Below the pieces are notes generated by a model. That model saw only the letters and a program-made list of their open reading frames with translations. It ran no database searches and was not told the DNA's origin. DNA of 64,000 bases. Origin: JANXSF01 sp043745195. GTDB taxonomy: Bacteria; Acidobacteriota; Terriglobia; Bryobacterales; Bryobacteraceae. The stretch is taken from positions 1-64,000 of the forward strand of contig JAYTTF010000077.1 in NCBI GenBank assembly GCA_043745195.1. Direction: 5' to 3'. Below, one piece after another: positions 35,801 through 42,664 of the stretch (within the stretch, counting starts at the first letter, position 1; each line of letters opens with the position of its first letter). The position numbers and the translations under genes were made by a program.

Positions 35801-36385
35801 GCCTTGCAGATCGAAGCGACCTAAAGGCATTCCTTCAATCAGAATTTCGTGAGAGTACTGCTGCCCCCCGTTAATCGAGCCCTGGAACTCGCCGCCGACG
35901 GTTCCAGGCATGCTCCGGAAAATGAAGGATTGGATTTGCCGCCGCCCATCGCCGACAGCTACTGGCCAAGTCTCGAATTCCTTGGTGCTAACATAGCGGC
36001 CAATCTCTGCGGTCCCGGTCTCGATAAGCGGAGTCTCGGACGATACGGTGACCTGATCCGAGGTCTGCCCGATGTCCATCTTGATGTCGACTGTGAGCGT
36101 CTGCGCTACACGCAACTCAACGTTGTCGGCAAGCGCGGTGCGGAAGCCCTGCTTGGTGGCCGTAACCCGGTACTTTCCGGGCGGAAGGTAGGGCAGGCGG
36201 TACACTCCAGCCTCAGTGGTGGATGTCTTAATTTCAACACCGGTTTGCAGTTCGCGTGCCACAACGGCTGCGTCGGGGATGACTGCGCCGCTTCCGTCAG
36301 TCACGGTGCCGTCCAAAGCACTTCGCTCGCCTTGAGCAAGCAGAAGTCCGGCACAAAAAACAGATAATGCGAGCAGCTTGTGCAT
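32879..36385 (-). CDS. Oar-like TonB-dependent receptor with carboxypeptidase regulatory-like domain
   Basis: 1168 residues, the usual size of this group. A strong ribosome binding site, GGGAGG, lies six bases before the ATG. Signal peptide residues 1-18 (LLALSVFCAGLLLAQG). A carboxypeptidase regulatory-like domain spans about 22-105 (ALDGTVTDGSGAVIPDAAVV, GVYRLPYLPPGKYRVTATKQ). A plug domain spans about 115-235 (FIFRSMPGTVGGEFQGSING). The rest is a 22-strand-type barrel with repeated aromatic strands, ending SLRVNF with the terminal Phe expected of outer-membrane barrels. It probably imports or binds large substrates such as oligosaccharides or peptides; the substrate is unknown. The 250 bases upstream hold a stem-loop but no gene. 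Confidence 0.92.
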   Translation of the reverse strand: MHKLLALSVFCAGLLLAQGERSALDGTVTDGSGAVIPDAAVVARELQTGVEIKTSTTEAGVYRLPYLPPGKYRVTATKQGFRTALADNVELRVAQTLTVDIKMDIGQTSDQVTVSSETPLIETGTAEIGRYVSTKEFETWPVAVGDGRRQIQSFIFRSMPGTVGGEFQGSINGGQQYSHEILIEGMPLGRFDLQGGSNNELSPSAEAISEFKLQTGTIGAQYGGGQTAVANFAIKSGTNRFHGSAYDYVQNDALRANSFANNAIRRPRPPFKLNNWGGSIGGPVMIPKVYNGKNKTFFFANYEVTRQRNFTSTSLGTLPTIDFKRGDFSRLLDPAYTGNSRSGTTLGQDALGRDIRFGQIFDPSSTRTVNGQVVRDVFPGNIIPVGRWSSVSRNIVQQVGITDPINSFLFNNIPVLASGQPVFDEKMFAIKGDQVMGSRHRLSAYYSFNDRVRNNSPGGRYGNPPGLPTGVYQLQSTPGKLARLSEDWTVTSAVLNHFAVGYNRFGNYNESVFVDQDWAGKIGLKNTAPTTFPVVQFQGPAILGGTLGASNRLGSGNAGFSFNGSTIVQDDVSIIRGKHSFRTGFEQRYYYYNSRNKPGTGSFNFNPIQTEAPGFNSSTGNAFASFLLGTVAGTSRGLITTNPGHRVRQTALYFADDWKATQRLTLNLGLRWEIIGGVYEVAGRMATLDPDAPNAAAGGRLGAIVFAENVKRKGFQNRNWLQLGPRLGFAYILNNRAVLRGGYGVNNMPPITGFSLPPTYGYNGSITVNSSNTPLQFPQDPVLQWDNPYPNFTGVLPNKDATLQNNQGVIYISPESNRLGYVQNYSLGLQFQLPAKFVLDTTYIGNKGTRLISTGLDSLNQLPVSALKFGDALIQPLSTNSGLAPLPFAGFNGTLAQALRRFPQYQGVSYYRPNFGYSSYNSLQVAATRHFTGGFSALIAYTFSKTLTNVESPLDSVSAQDVYNRGLEKSIASFHIPHFLKATWIYELPIGPGKAINIGGIAGKLIGGWIATGVHNYRSGDPLAISTAGYRSDAIFNGAVRPDLVAGVPIVIDKGGPVQFGTGTPYLNPAAFTQIPLTPNGVPLRLGTAPRILPNVRGPSYATEDFGVSKRFAFTESAYVEFKADAFNALNRAGRGNPVTDITSPLFGRITGTQQGPRSLQLSLRVNF

Positions 36386-36440
36386 TTTAAACCTCCCGAA
36401 AGGGTCTAGACCCCTATGGAAGCAGTTCTAACACGAAATG

Positions 36441-36457
36441 CCGTTGCGCTGCAACGG
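36441..36457. other. Perfect 7-base stem-loop upstream of the receptor gene
   Basis: CCGTTGC and GCAACGG flank a 3-base loop. On the plus strand it is followed by GTATTTTT, but no plus-strand gene ends here. On the minus strand, where it could separate the CRTAC1 genes from the receptor gene, there is no T run. A regulatory hairpin or weak attenuator is possible. Confidence 0.3.
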
Positions 36458-36635
36458 GTATTTTTAACTGTCGCGGGGAAAAGAGCATGGTAAGTTGATC
36501 GTGCCGGTGAAGCAAGTAGGGCAATGCTGGCGAGCAACCCCTTCAATGAATAGCCGGCCGAGGATCGGTGGAGGCATCACGCGCATCTTCGCAGAATGCG
36601 CATACCGAGAAAAACAACGATCAGGTGCAGCCTCT

Positions 36636-38297
36636 TCAGTTTTTGTAAGCCACCGCCGAGGTGATTCCCTGCCCCTCAGTGATGGTAATTACCTGTCCGG
36701 ATTTCACATGGGTGAATTTTTCGGTAGCTTGGCCCAGCCACTGCACTTCGATGGATTCGGCTTCAGCAGCTTCGCCTAGTCCGAAGTGCAAACGTAAATC
36801 ACTCTGGGACATAAAAGTCGATCCCGACCGGACCTCTCCAACAAGTACGCGTTTCCCGACGTTCACTTTTACCGCAGTTCCAATCCCGCTCCTGTTAGTC
36901 TTTTGTCCCACGAGTCTCAAAGTAACGGAGTTCCCCACACTCCCTACCGTGTTGTGCAGAAGACTAAGCCGCTCGTTCATGTTACTAATTAGAACGTCCG
37001 GTCGCCCGTCATTATCGTAGTCGCCAGTGGCCAAACCACGCGCGGAGGTTTTCTCCATTACCGCTGGACCAGCTTCAGCGGATACATCAGAAAACTTGCC
37101 GCCTCCGTTGTTGCGATACAGAATGCGACGTTGCCGGTATTCCCCGTTCTTCAGACCTGGATAAACGTGCCCGTTCACCAAAAAAATGTCCGGCCAGCCG
37201 TCGTTATTGTAGTCCAGGAATGCGGCGCCCCAGCCTAAATACTGCGAGTACTTACCCAATCCGGCCTGCATTGTAGTTTCCGCGAAACTTCCGTCGCGGT
37301 TATTGCGGTACAGGTTTGGAAAGTCGTCGGTAAAGTTCGTTTTCACCAAATCTGGCCAGCCATCGCCATCGTAATCCGCGACAGCGGTGCCCATACCAGC
37401 CTGCTGCCTTCCATCCTCACTGAGCGCGACGCCACTTTCCAAAGCAACCTCAGCGAAGGTGCCGTTTTTATTGTTGCGAAACAGCAAACTTGGTTGGGAG
37501 TCTACCGCGATGTAAATGTCGGGCCACCCATCGCGATCGTAATCAAGCGTGGTGACAGATAAGGAGTAACGCGGACCGGCTGCTTCAATTCCCGCTTGCT
37601 TAGAGACATCGGTAAAGCGAATGCCGGCCCGGGTGGACTCGTTGTGCCACAACCGGTTCATCCCCGGTTTGAGTCCCTGCGGCCCACACATCACTTTCTC
37701 TGATTTCCACACGCAGGGTTTCGGGCCATCCGGGCGTGGCGTATTCTTCTGATCGAAGTCCAGGTAATTGGCAACCATGATGTCCAGTTTGCCGTCCCGG
37801 TCATAGTCCACAAACGCGCAGCCTGTCCCCCAGCGTGTAGCGCCTCCCGCCGGTGTAACGTCCTCAAAGGTGCCATCGCCGCGGTTACGGTACAACACAT
37901 CAGTGCCCCAGTACGTCACATAGAGATCGATAAAGCCATCATTGTCGATGTCGCCCGCACACACGCCCTGTCCCCACCCGGACTTGGATAAGCCCGCATG
38001 CTTTGTTACGTCCTCAAAAGTGCCGTTCCCTTTGTTTCGGTAGAGATGGTTTGTCGGCTCGGTCCCTTTGGGAAAACCACCAAACTTCGACGCCGTGACA
38101 GCAAAGATGTCGAGGAGCCCGTCGTTGTCGAAGTCGAGGAAAGCCACTCCGGTGCCAAGTGTTTCCACGATGTAGTTCTTTTGCTGATTGTCTCCACAGA
38201 TAAAAAGGTCCTTCAATCCGGCATTAAGAGCCTCATCTACGAAAAATGGGCCGGGCGCCAGAGCTGCGGCAAGCGCACCCAGCAACACGCCCTTCAT
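36636..38297 (-). CDS. CRTAC1-family secreted protein (FG-GAP/VCBS repeats, ASPIC/UnbV domain)
   Basis: 553 residues. The N-terminal signal is short and hydrophobic (MKGVLLGALAAALAPGPF). Repeated beta-propeller blades carry calcium-type loops such as DFDNDGLLDIFAV, DIDNDGFIDLYVTYW, DYDRDGKLDIMVANYL and DYNNDGWPDIFLVNG. The C-terminal ASPIC/UnbV domain (about 455-545) has SVTLRLVGQKTNRSGIGTAV and QSDLRLHFGLG. The proteins of this family are extracellular or periplasmic; their function in bacteria is largely unknown. Its ATG overlaps the stop of the upstream paralog (ATGA), so the pair is translationally coupled. It has the same length as that paralog. Confidence 0.9.
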   Translation of the reverse strand: MKGVLLGALAAALAPGPFFVDEALNAGLKDLFICGDNQQKNYIVETLGTGVAFLDFDNDGLLDIFAVTASKFGGFPKGTEPTNHLYRNKGNGTFEDVTKHAGLSKSGWGQGVCAGDIDNDGFIDLYVTYWGTDVLYRNRGDGTFEDVTPAGGATRWGTGCAFVDYDRDGKLDIMVANYLDFDQKNTPRPDGPKPCVWKSEKVMCGPQGLKPGMNRLWHNESTRAGIRFTDVSKQAGIEAAGPRYSLSVTTLDYDRDGWPDIYIAVDSQPSLLFRNNKNGTFAEVALESGVALSEDGRQQAGMGTAVADYDGDGWPDLVKTNFTDDFPNLYRNNRDGSFAETTMQAGLGKYSQYLGWGAAFLDYNNDGWPDIFLVNGHVYPGLKNGEYRQRRILYRNNGGGKFSDVSAEAGPAVMEKTSARGLATGDYDNDGRPDVLISNMNERLSLLHNTVGSVGNSVTLRLVGQKTNRSGIGTAVKVNVGKRVLVGEVRSGSTFMSQSDLRLHFGLGEAAEAESIEVQWLGQATEKFTHVKSGQVITITEGQGITSAVAYKN

Positions 38298-39955
38298 TTC
38301 TCGGCCTCTTTAGCAACGAATATCTGATTGGCCGCAATCTCAGTCCAGGTTTGCACTATCCCGCTGGGCCAGCGAATCTCGAGCAGACGTACTCGCTTTT
38401 CGTTGCCAAGGCCAAAGTGCACGCGCTTGTCGTGCGCCGATAAATAGCTGCCGGCTGACGAAACGAAGCCAAATTGCTCGCGGCCGGAAGGTGTGACGAT
38501 CCGAACTGAAGCTCCAATCCCATCGCGGTTGCTCTTAGTTCCGATGGTATCGATTAGGAGCCAGCCATTCCCCTTCGCGGCGTTCTTCAATATGCGCGGC
38601 GCACCGCGGTTGGAGGACACGACAATGTCTATCGCCCCATCGTTGTCCAAGTCTCCGAACGCCGCCCCTCGGCCGGCCATCGGAGTGGTAAAAGCGCTGC
38701 CTGACAAGGCAGAAACATCGGTGAACTTTCCCCCGGCGTTCCGCAACAATAGCGGCGTCTCCCGATAGTGAAGTCCCGGCTGCGTGAGTTCGATATTGTC
38801 GAGAACGTGCCCTTGCGCCACAAAAATATCTTTCCAGCCGTCGTTATCAAAATCGACAAAACGTGTACCCCAGCCGGAATGCATTTTGCTTATTGCCGCC
38901 ACTCCCGAGGGAGCCGAGGCATATTCGAATAAGGTCTTTCGGTTGCGAAAGAGGCCGTACCCCTGATTAGCTAATGCGTTCACAAATATGTCAGGCCACC
39001 CATCATTATCGTAATCATTGAAGTCGGCGCCCATGCCGGCGAAGACCTTTCCATCCTCATCGTAGGCAAGTCCCAGGGGTAAACCAATTTCTTCGAATTT
39101 GCCATTGTGTAGATTCCGGAAGAGCTGCTGCGGGAAGCTGTCGTTTGCTACGAAAACATCCGGCCAGCCGTCGCGATCTGCGTCATTAAACGCGACGCCA
39201 AGTCCTTTCCCGGGTGCTTTGGAGATACCAGCATCGACGCTCGTTTCTTTAAAACGGCCTCCCCCCAAGTTGCGGTAGAGCAAGTGGGTAACGGCCTCAA
39301 ACTGATCGGGGTGACAATAAGACCGCATCCCAGGTTTTGTGTCGCCGCACCACTTGTTTTTCTCAAAGCCCCAATCCAGGTAACGGATTACGAAAAGGTC
39401 AAGCAGACCGTCCCGATCATAATCGATGAAACCGGCACTTGTAGACCACCCGCTGCCCTCGACGCCAGCTTTCGCTGTCACGTTTTCGAAGGTTCCATTG
39501 CCCAGGTTGCGGTATAGAATATTTCCGCCAAATCCGGTGACATACAAATCGGGTCGGCCATCGTTGTCGTAATCTCCAACTGCCACACCCTGGCCGTATC
39601 CAACGCCTTGCAGGCCGGCTTTCGCCGTAATGTCGGTGAAGGATCCATCGCCATTGTTTCGGTACAACCGGTTCCAGAATCGAGGGTCCGATTTATCGGG
39701 CCGGTCGCCTTGCTTCATGCTGGTGCGTAGCGCGGCCCCGTTAACAAAGAAAATATCGAGCTTGCCGTCGCCATCCACATCGAGCATTGCGACTCCTCCA
39801 CCCATGGCTTCCACCAAATACTTATCCGTTGTTGCGCTAGGATCGGAAACAAATCCGACGCGGGAGGGTCCCGTGATATCCAGAAAAAATGTCGAGTGTG
39901 AAAGGCCACCGGCAAAAATGAAAGCTGCGAGTCCAAGGGCCAGAGAGTACCGCAT
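38294..39955 (-). CDS. CRTAC1-family secreted protein (FG-GAP/VCBS repeats, ASPIC/UnbV domain), paralog
   Basis: 553 residues from ATG 39955 (MRYSLALGLAAFIFAGGLSH, a clear signal peptide). The frame extends to a TTG at 40000, but that adds a non-signal-like leader. Propeller loops include DVDGDGKLDIFFVNG, DYDNDGRPDLYVTGF, DYDRDGLLDLFVIRYLDW and DNDGAIDIVVSSNRG. The ASPIC/UnbV domain follows (about 455-550: IDTIGTKSNRDGIGASVRI and HFGLGNEKRVRLLEI). It is the first gene of the cluster that leads to the receptor and TPR genes. The two paralogs are clearly related but diverged, so the duplication is old. Confidence 0.9.
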   Translation of the reverse strand: MRYSLALGLAAFIFAGGLSHSTFFLDITGPSRVGFVSDPSATTDKYLVEAMGGGVAMLDVDGDGKLDIFFVNGAALRTSMKQGDRPDKSDPRFWNRLYRNNGDGSFTDITAKAGLQGVGYGQGVAVGDYDNDGRPDLYVTGFGGNILYRNLGNGTFENVTAKAGVEGSGWSTSAGFIDYDRDGLLDLFVIRYLDWGFEKNKWCGDTKPGMRSYCHPDQFEAVTHLLYRNLGGGRFKETSVDAGISKAPGKGLGVAFNDADRDGWPDVFVANDSFPQQLFRNLHNGKFEEIGLPLGLAYDEDGKVFAGMGADFNDYDNDGWPDIFVNALANQGYGLFRNRKTLFEYASAPSGVAAISKMHSGWGTRFVDFDNDGWKDIFVAQGHVLDNIELTQPGLHYRETPLLLRNAGGKFTDVSALSGSAFTTPMAGRGAAFGDLDNDGAIDIVVSSNRGAPRILKNAAKGNGWLLIDTIGTKSNRDGIGASVRIVTPSGREQFGFVSSAGSYLSAHDKRVHFGLGNEKRVRLLEIRWPSGIVQTWTEIAANQIFVAKEAEK

Positions 39956-40032
39956 TGCGCAACCATGATAGCACCGGGGAATTTTCTGTTCCGGAAGCAA
40001 TCTTTCGAGCCAGTCGCCGAACGAGGCCTGTC

Positions 40033-40116
40033 CCCCATCAGAGTGATTCCCGATCCTGCGAAAGGCTGGTAAACCGCTTGCCCGGGACTTGAGTTATTTG
40101 CGATTGGCCGCCGCAT
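40033..40116 (-). pseudogene. Relic of a DNA methylase (motif I region)
   Basis: A minus-strand segment reads RRPIANNSSPGQAVYQPF followed by AGSGITLMG. It resembles the motif 'RPI.NNS.PG.AVYEPF.GSGTT' of beta-class DNA adenine/cytosine-N4 methylases, in which the F-x-G-S-G-T-T loop binds SAM. Flanking sequence in the same frame is not methylase-like, and no start codon or catalytic D/N-P-P-Y motif is visible nearby. It is therefore a fragment, probably left by a phage or mobile element. It lies between the CRTAC1 genes and a repeat beside the tRNA. Confidence 0.4.
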
Positions 40117-40625
40117 TCGCCCACAGCGTGAATTGCTTGCGGCCCAAAATATTCCAAATGAACAGCTTGTAGTTATCGCGCATTCATCTTTGGCAGATCT
40201 TCGATCTCTGGTAAAGTACATCGCTGCTTCATAACTGAGTGGACTCTTTCTCATACTTGTCAACCTCAGTTCATGGACGCTCGTTTCGTCGGCGTTAGCA
40301 AGGCGCAGCGACGAGGGGATTTGCTCAGGGTTTGTGCGCACTAGGGGTTTCTTCGCCCGCCGCTTATAAGCCAATGCCGGCAACGATGCGATGTCCTTAA
40401 TAGCATCGTCAAGTACCGATCCTTCTTCACGTCCCATAAAACCTCTTCCGCCCCGAGCAGAGCCCATTTTCGAAAGTGATGTGGGTGTGGGCAAAGGAAC
40501 GACGCCAAGCCATGCAGACGCGGCCGTTGTGGTTGCTCGATCAAATGTCCAGCACCCACAACGTGTTCCGCTTGGCGGTATGCTCGTTGTCTGGTGAAAT
40601 TGGAGCGCTTCTCGCTCCATGTCAA

Positions 40626-40904
40626 TTAATACTCAGCAAAGTTGGAAATTGTGTATATTTGGTGGCCCGTGTTCAACCCTCCTGTCAACAAACGCGGGCT
40701 GTCAACAGGAGAAACCAGAGAGTTCGCAGGAAATGATTTGGGGTTCGGGTTGAACCCCGGGGGTTCAACTCGCTCTCCCAAATACCAGACTTTCAAACTG
40801 GAGAGGTTGAGGATAGTCGCAAATCTCGCTAAATGTTCGGGTTAGTTGCGAGTGTGAAACAGCAAATTGTAAGGTTTGAAATTACCAGGAAAATGATTTG
40901 GCTC
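40626..40904. repeat. Dispersed repeat of about 280 bases, copy 2, ending in the tRNA-Gln 3' end
   Basis: Colinear with 31308-31600. The right end runs into the CCA end of the minus-strand tRNA-Gln (shared GGCTC), so the repeat occupies the position immediately 3' of the tRNA gene. That is a classical insertion point for integrative elements. It contains GGTTGAACCCC/GGGGGTTCAAC, a pair of arms that can fold on each other. The sequence between 40117 and 40625 shows only frames without recognisable domains. Confidence 0.75.
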
Positions 40905-40972
40905 CCCGACATGGATTCGAACCACGATTCACGGCGTCAAAGGCCGCTGTCCTACCATTAGACGATCGAGGA
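40899..40972 (-). tRNA. tRNA-Gln(TTG)
   Basis: The minus strand folds as a full cloverleaf. The acceptor stem is TCCTCGA/TCGGGGA (one G-T pair), the D-arm lies around TAATGGTA, and the anticodon loop CTTTGAC has anticodon TTG. The T-arm is CGTGG-TTCGAAT-CCATG. The discriminator is G and CCA is encoded. The anticodon reads CAA/CAG glutamine codons. Its 3' end abuts a dispersed repeat. Confidence 0.93.
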
Positions 40973-41148
40973 GTGAGCGCGCACAAAATCGTGCGTTACC
41001 CTTTTAGTTTACCCCAACTCGATGTGCGGAGTGAAGTATGCTGTCTCCGAATTGAGTCATCTAAAATGTGACTGAAGAGCATACGGTTGGATTAAATAAA
41101 AAGTGACCGAAGCAATCTGAACAGTGGAGTGTCCAAAGGGTCCAGGAG

Positions 41149-41318
41149 ATGGACATGCACTCACGGGAACAATAACTTGCCCGGGTACGAGAAGAATACG
41201 GGAAGGCGAGCAAGCTTGGAAAGACGCGCCTGCTCAAGAGGCGCGGAAGCGGACCAAGCTTAACCGAAAAGTATTGATTGGCAAACTGGGGCCCACCGAA
41301 GCCATAACCCTGCGCTAG
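41149..41318 (+). pseudogene. Relic of a transposase N-terminus
   Basis: Starting ATG after AGGAG, three frames joined by two frameshifts read MDMHSREQ, then LARVREEYGKASKLGKTRLL, then EARKRTKLNRKVLIGKLG. Together they resemble the helical N-terminus of integrase-core (IS481/ISNCY-type) transposases, whose openings read 'M-x-M-H-S-R...Y..A.K..K..LL.E...T...RK'. No catalytic DDE region follows: the sequence runs into a different, opposite-strand relic. Identity is moderate at best. Confidence 0.4.
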
Positions 41319-41546
41319 CTATCCGGTCTGCACGTAGCGTTGGAACGGGTTGGGATCCTTTTTGCAGCAGTTGGTTGCCAAGCTGCATCTGTCAGGCGTC
41401 AACTGGTTCAGTTGCGGACCTAGCGGGCTATCGGTGAGTTTAGAGCCCTTGTTGCCAACGTACGCCGCTTCAATGGAGAGCTTGCCGGGCAATTCACGTT
41501 GCACGTTGAAATTCCACTGCTGCGCGTATGCACCGGGGCGCTGCGA
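41319..41546 (-). pseudogene. Fragment of an Oar-like TonB-dependent receptor
   Basis: A 75-codon open piece reads AYAQQWNFNVQRELPGKLSI then EAAYVGNKGSKL, followed by GPQLNQL. It is the strand-turn-strand block that occurs once in the barrel of Oar-like receptors; the intact receptor in this window has YVQNYSLGLQFQLPAKFVLD and TTYIGNKGTRL at the same place. A stop lies directly upstream in the same frame, and other receptor parts are absent. It is a remnant of a second receptor, left by deletion or insertion. Confidence 0.7.
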
Positions 41547-42378
41547 TCAATGGCGCCGTCGCGTCCGCTCACGCCGAAGTCCTGACCGCAGTTGGTGAGT
41601 AACCCTGTGCCGGGCGCGGTGGGCAACTGCAAGCGGCGGATGTCGGCTGGGGACGAAAATAGGCATCTTGCGCAATGGCCTTTAATTCATGATTAGTTTG
41701 ATGCCTGACACGGACATGCTTTGCGACGACGCAGTGCAGGTCGAGGGTCTCGTCCGATTCATCAAGGCGCGTTTCCAGGAAAGCCGCGCAGATGTCACCC
41801 AGTTGTTCAGCTTGCGCCCGGTTGAGACTATGATCCTTGTGAAGCGCGTTCCCGATGAACGTCTTCGGCTCGCCTTGTTGAGGTTGGTCGTCGAAACGCA
41901 AATCAAACCACTGACCCAGTAGGTGGTTAGTTGCCCTTTAGATGGCTTAACTCGGGCTCCAGCAGCGCGAAGCGGTTACTGGACGCTGTTGGCCGTTAGT
42001 CCGCGTTCCTTTGTATAGAGGTCGTCCATCAACATGCTTTTGTGGCCAATGAGGTCGCGGCGGGTTTGGCTGTCGATCCGGTACAGCGGGTAATCGGCAT
42101 TAGAGTCCTTAGCGATGCAGTCTTTCGAGCACCACGCCGGGGTTACGCGCGATCGCAATCTGTGAGAGTGTGGCCCCGCAAGGACCAGGAGGTCGCAGGT
42201 TCGAACCCTGCCGCCCCAACCAACTCATCCCTCCTCTACGCGAACGCCGGGGCAACCCAGTCCCCGATTATTTACCGAAGCAATTTCTGCTCCGATCGTC
42301 TGAAGTAACGCAAACCTTGCGGATTTCTGAGTAGATAGACCTAAAATACTTTGGGTGTTGAATTGCTTCTAATTTCTC
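41547..42378. other. Decayed interval without an intact gene
   Basis: About 830 bases between the receptor fragment and the anti-sigma-like gene. Short minus-strand frames are present (41569-41901 and 41976-42158, the second reading SQTRRDLIGHKSMLMDDLYT), but I cannot assign them to a family. The interval ends with a tRNA 3' fragment at 42190-42222. It looks like degraded accessory DNA. Confidence 0.5.
42190..42222 (+). other. Orphan tRNA 3' half (possible attachment-site remnant)
   Basis: The plus strand reads GGTCGCAGGTTCGAACCCTG then CCGCCCCAACCA. It is a perfect T-arm (GCAGG-TTCGAAC-CCTGC) followed by a 3' acceptor strand CGCCCCA, discriminator A and CCA. The matching 5' acceptor (TGGGGCG), D-arm and anticodon arm are not found in the preceding 150 bases. 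Tyrosine-recombinase elements insert into tRNA 3' ends and leave such duplicated 3' halves at the far side. It differs from the tRNA-Gln at 40899-40972. Confidence 0.6.
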
Positions 42379-42648
42379 ATGGTATTGAAAAGCGATTCAA
42401 CGAACATCAACCTGAACATCCAGCCTGAAGCAGAACATATAACTGAAGATCGATTGGATGCATATGTCCTTCAAACGTTTCTAGATGGCCCGAACGATTC
42501 ACCGATTCAACAACACATCAATTGTTGTCACATATGCCAGGCCCGCTTGGAGGAAACATGGGATTTCATTCAAGCACTACGCCAAACTATTCGCAACGAG
42601 ACTGTTTTTTCTCCGAATTCCTTAGAAAACGAGATTTCCGTCAACTAG
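42379..42648 (+). CDS. Small zinc-binding anti-sigma-like protein
   Basis: 89 residues. The centre has ITEDRLDAYVLQTFLDGPND and then the H-x3-C-x2-C zinc motif in QQHINCCHICQARLEE (His47, Cys51, Cys54 by count). This is the signature of the ZAS/zf-HC2 anti-sigma domain. There is no membrane helix or long C-terminal sensor, so it is a minimal soluble form. No sigma factor gene is adjacent. It ends 16 bases before a catalase-family gene, with which it is probably co-transcribed, suggesting a redox or stress link. Such short zinc proteins also occur without a proven sigma partner. Confidence 0.65.
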   Translation: MVLKSDSTNINLNIQPEAEHITEDRLDAYVLQTFLDGPNDSPIQQHINCCHICQARLEETWDFIQALRQTIRNETVFSPNSLENEISVN

Positions 42649-42664
42649 CTCCAAATGGCTCCAC

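Noticed and set aside
39715..40620. A 301-codon minus-strand frame upstream of the first CRTAC1 gene
   Set aside because: Its 3' third overlaps the CRTAC1 gene in another frame. Only a short piece resembles a methylase, so it is kept as a relic and not as an intact gene.
40740..40800. GGGTTCAAC-containing palindrome in the 280-base repeat considered as a tRNA- or tmRNA-like element
   Set aside because: The T-loop-like bases are not conserved in the other repeat copy and no acceptor stem can be paired.
42100..42222. A complete second tRNA gene ending at 42222
   Set aside because: No 5' acceptor strand, D-arm or anticodon arm precedes the perfect 3' half.
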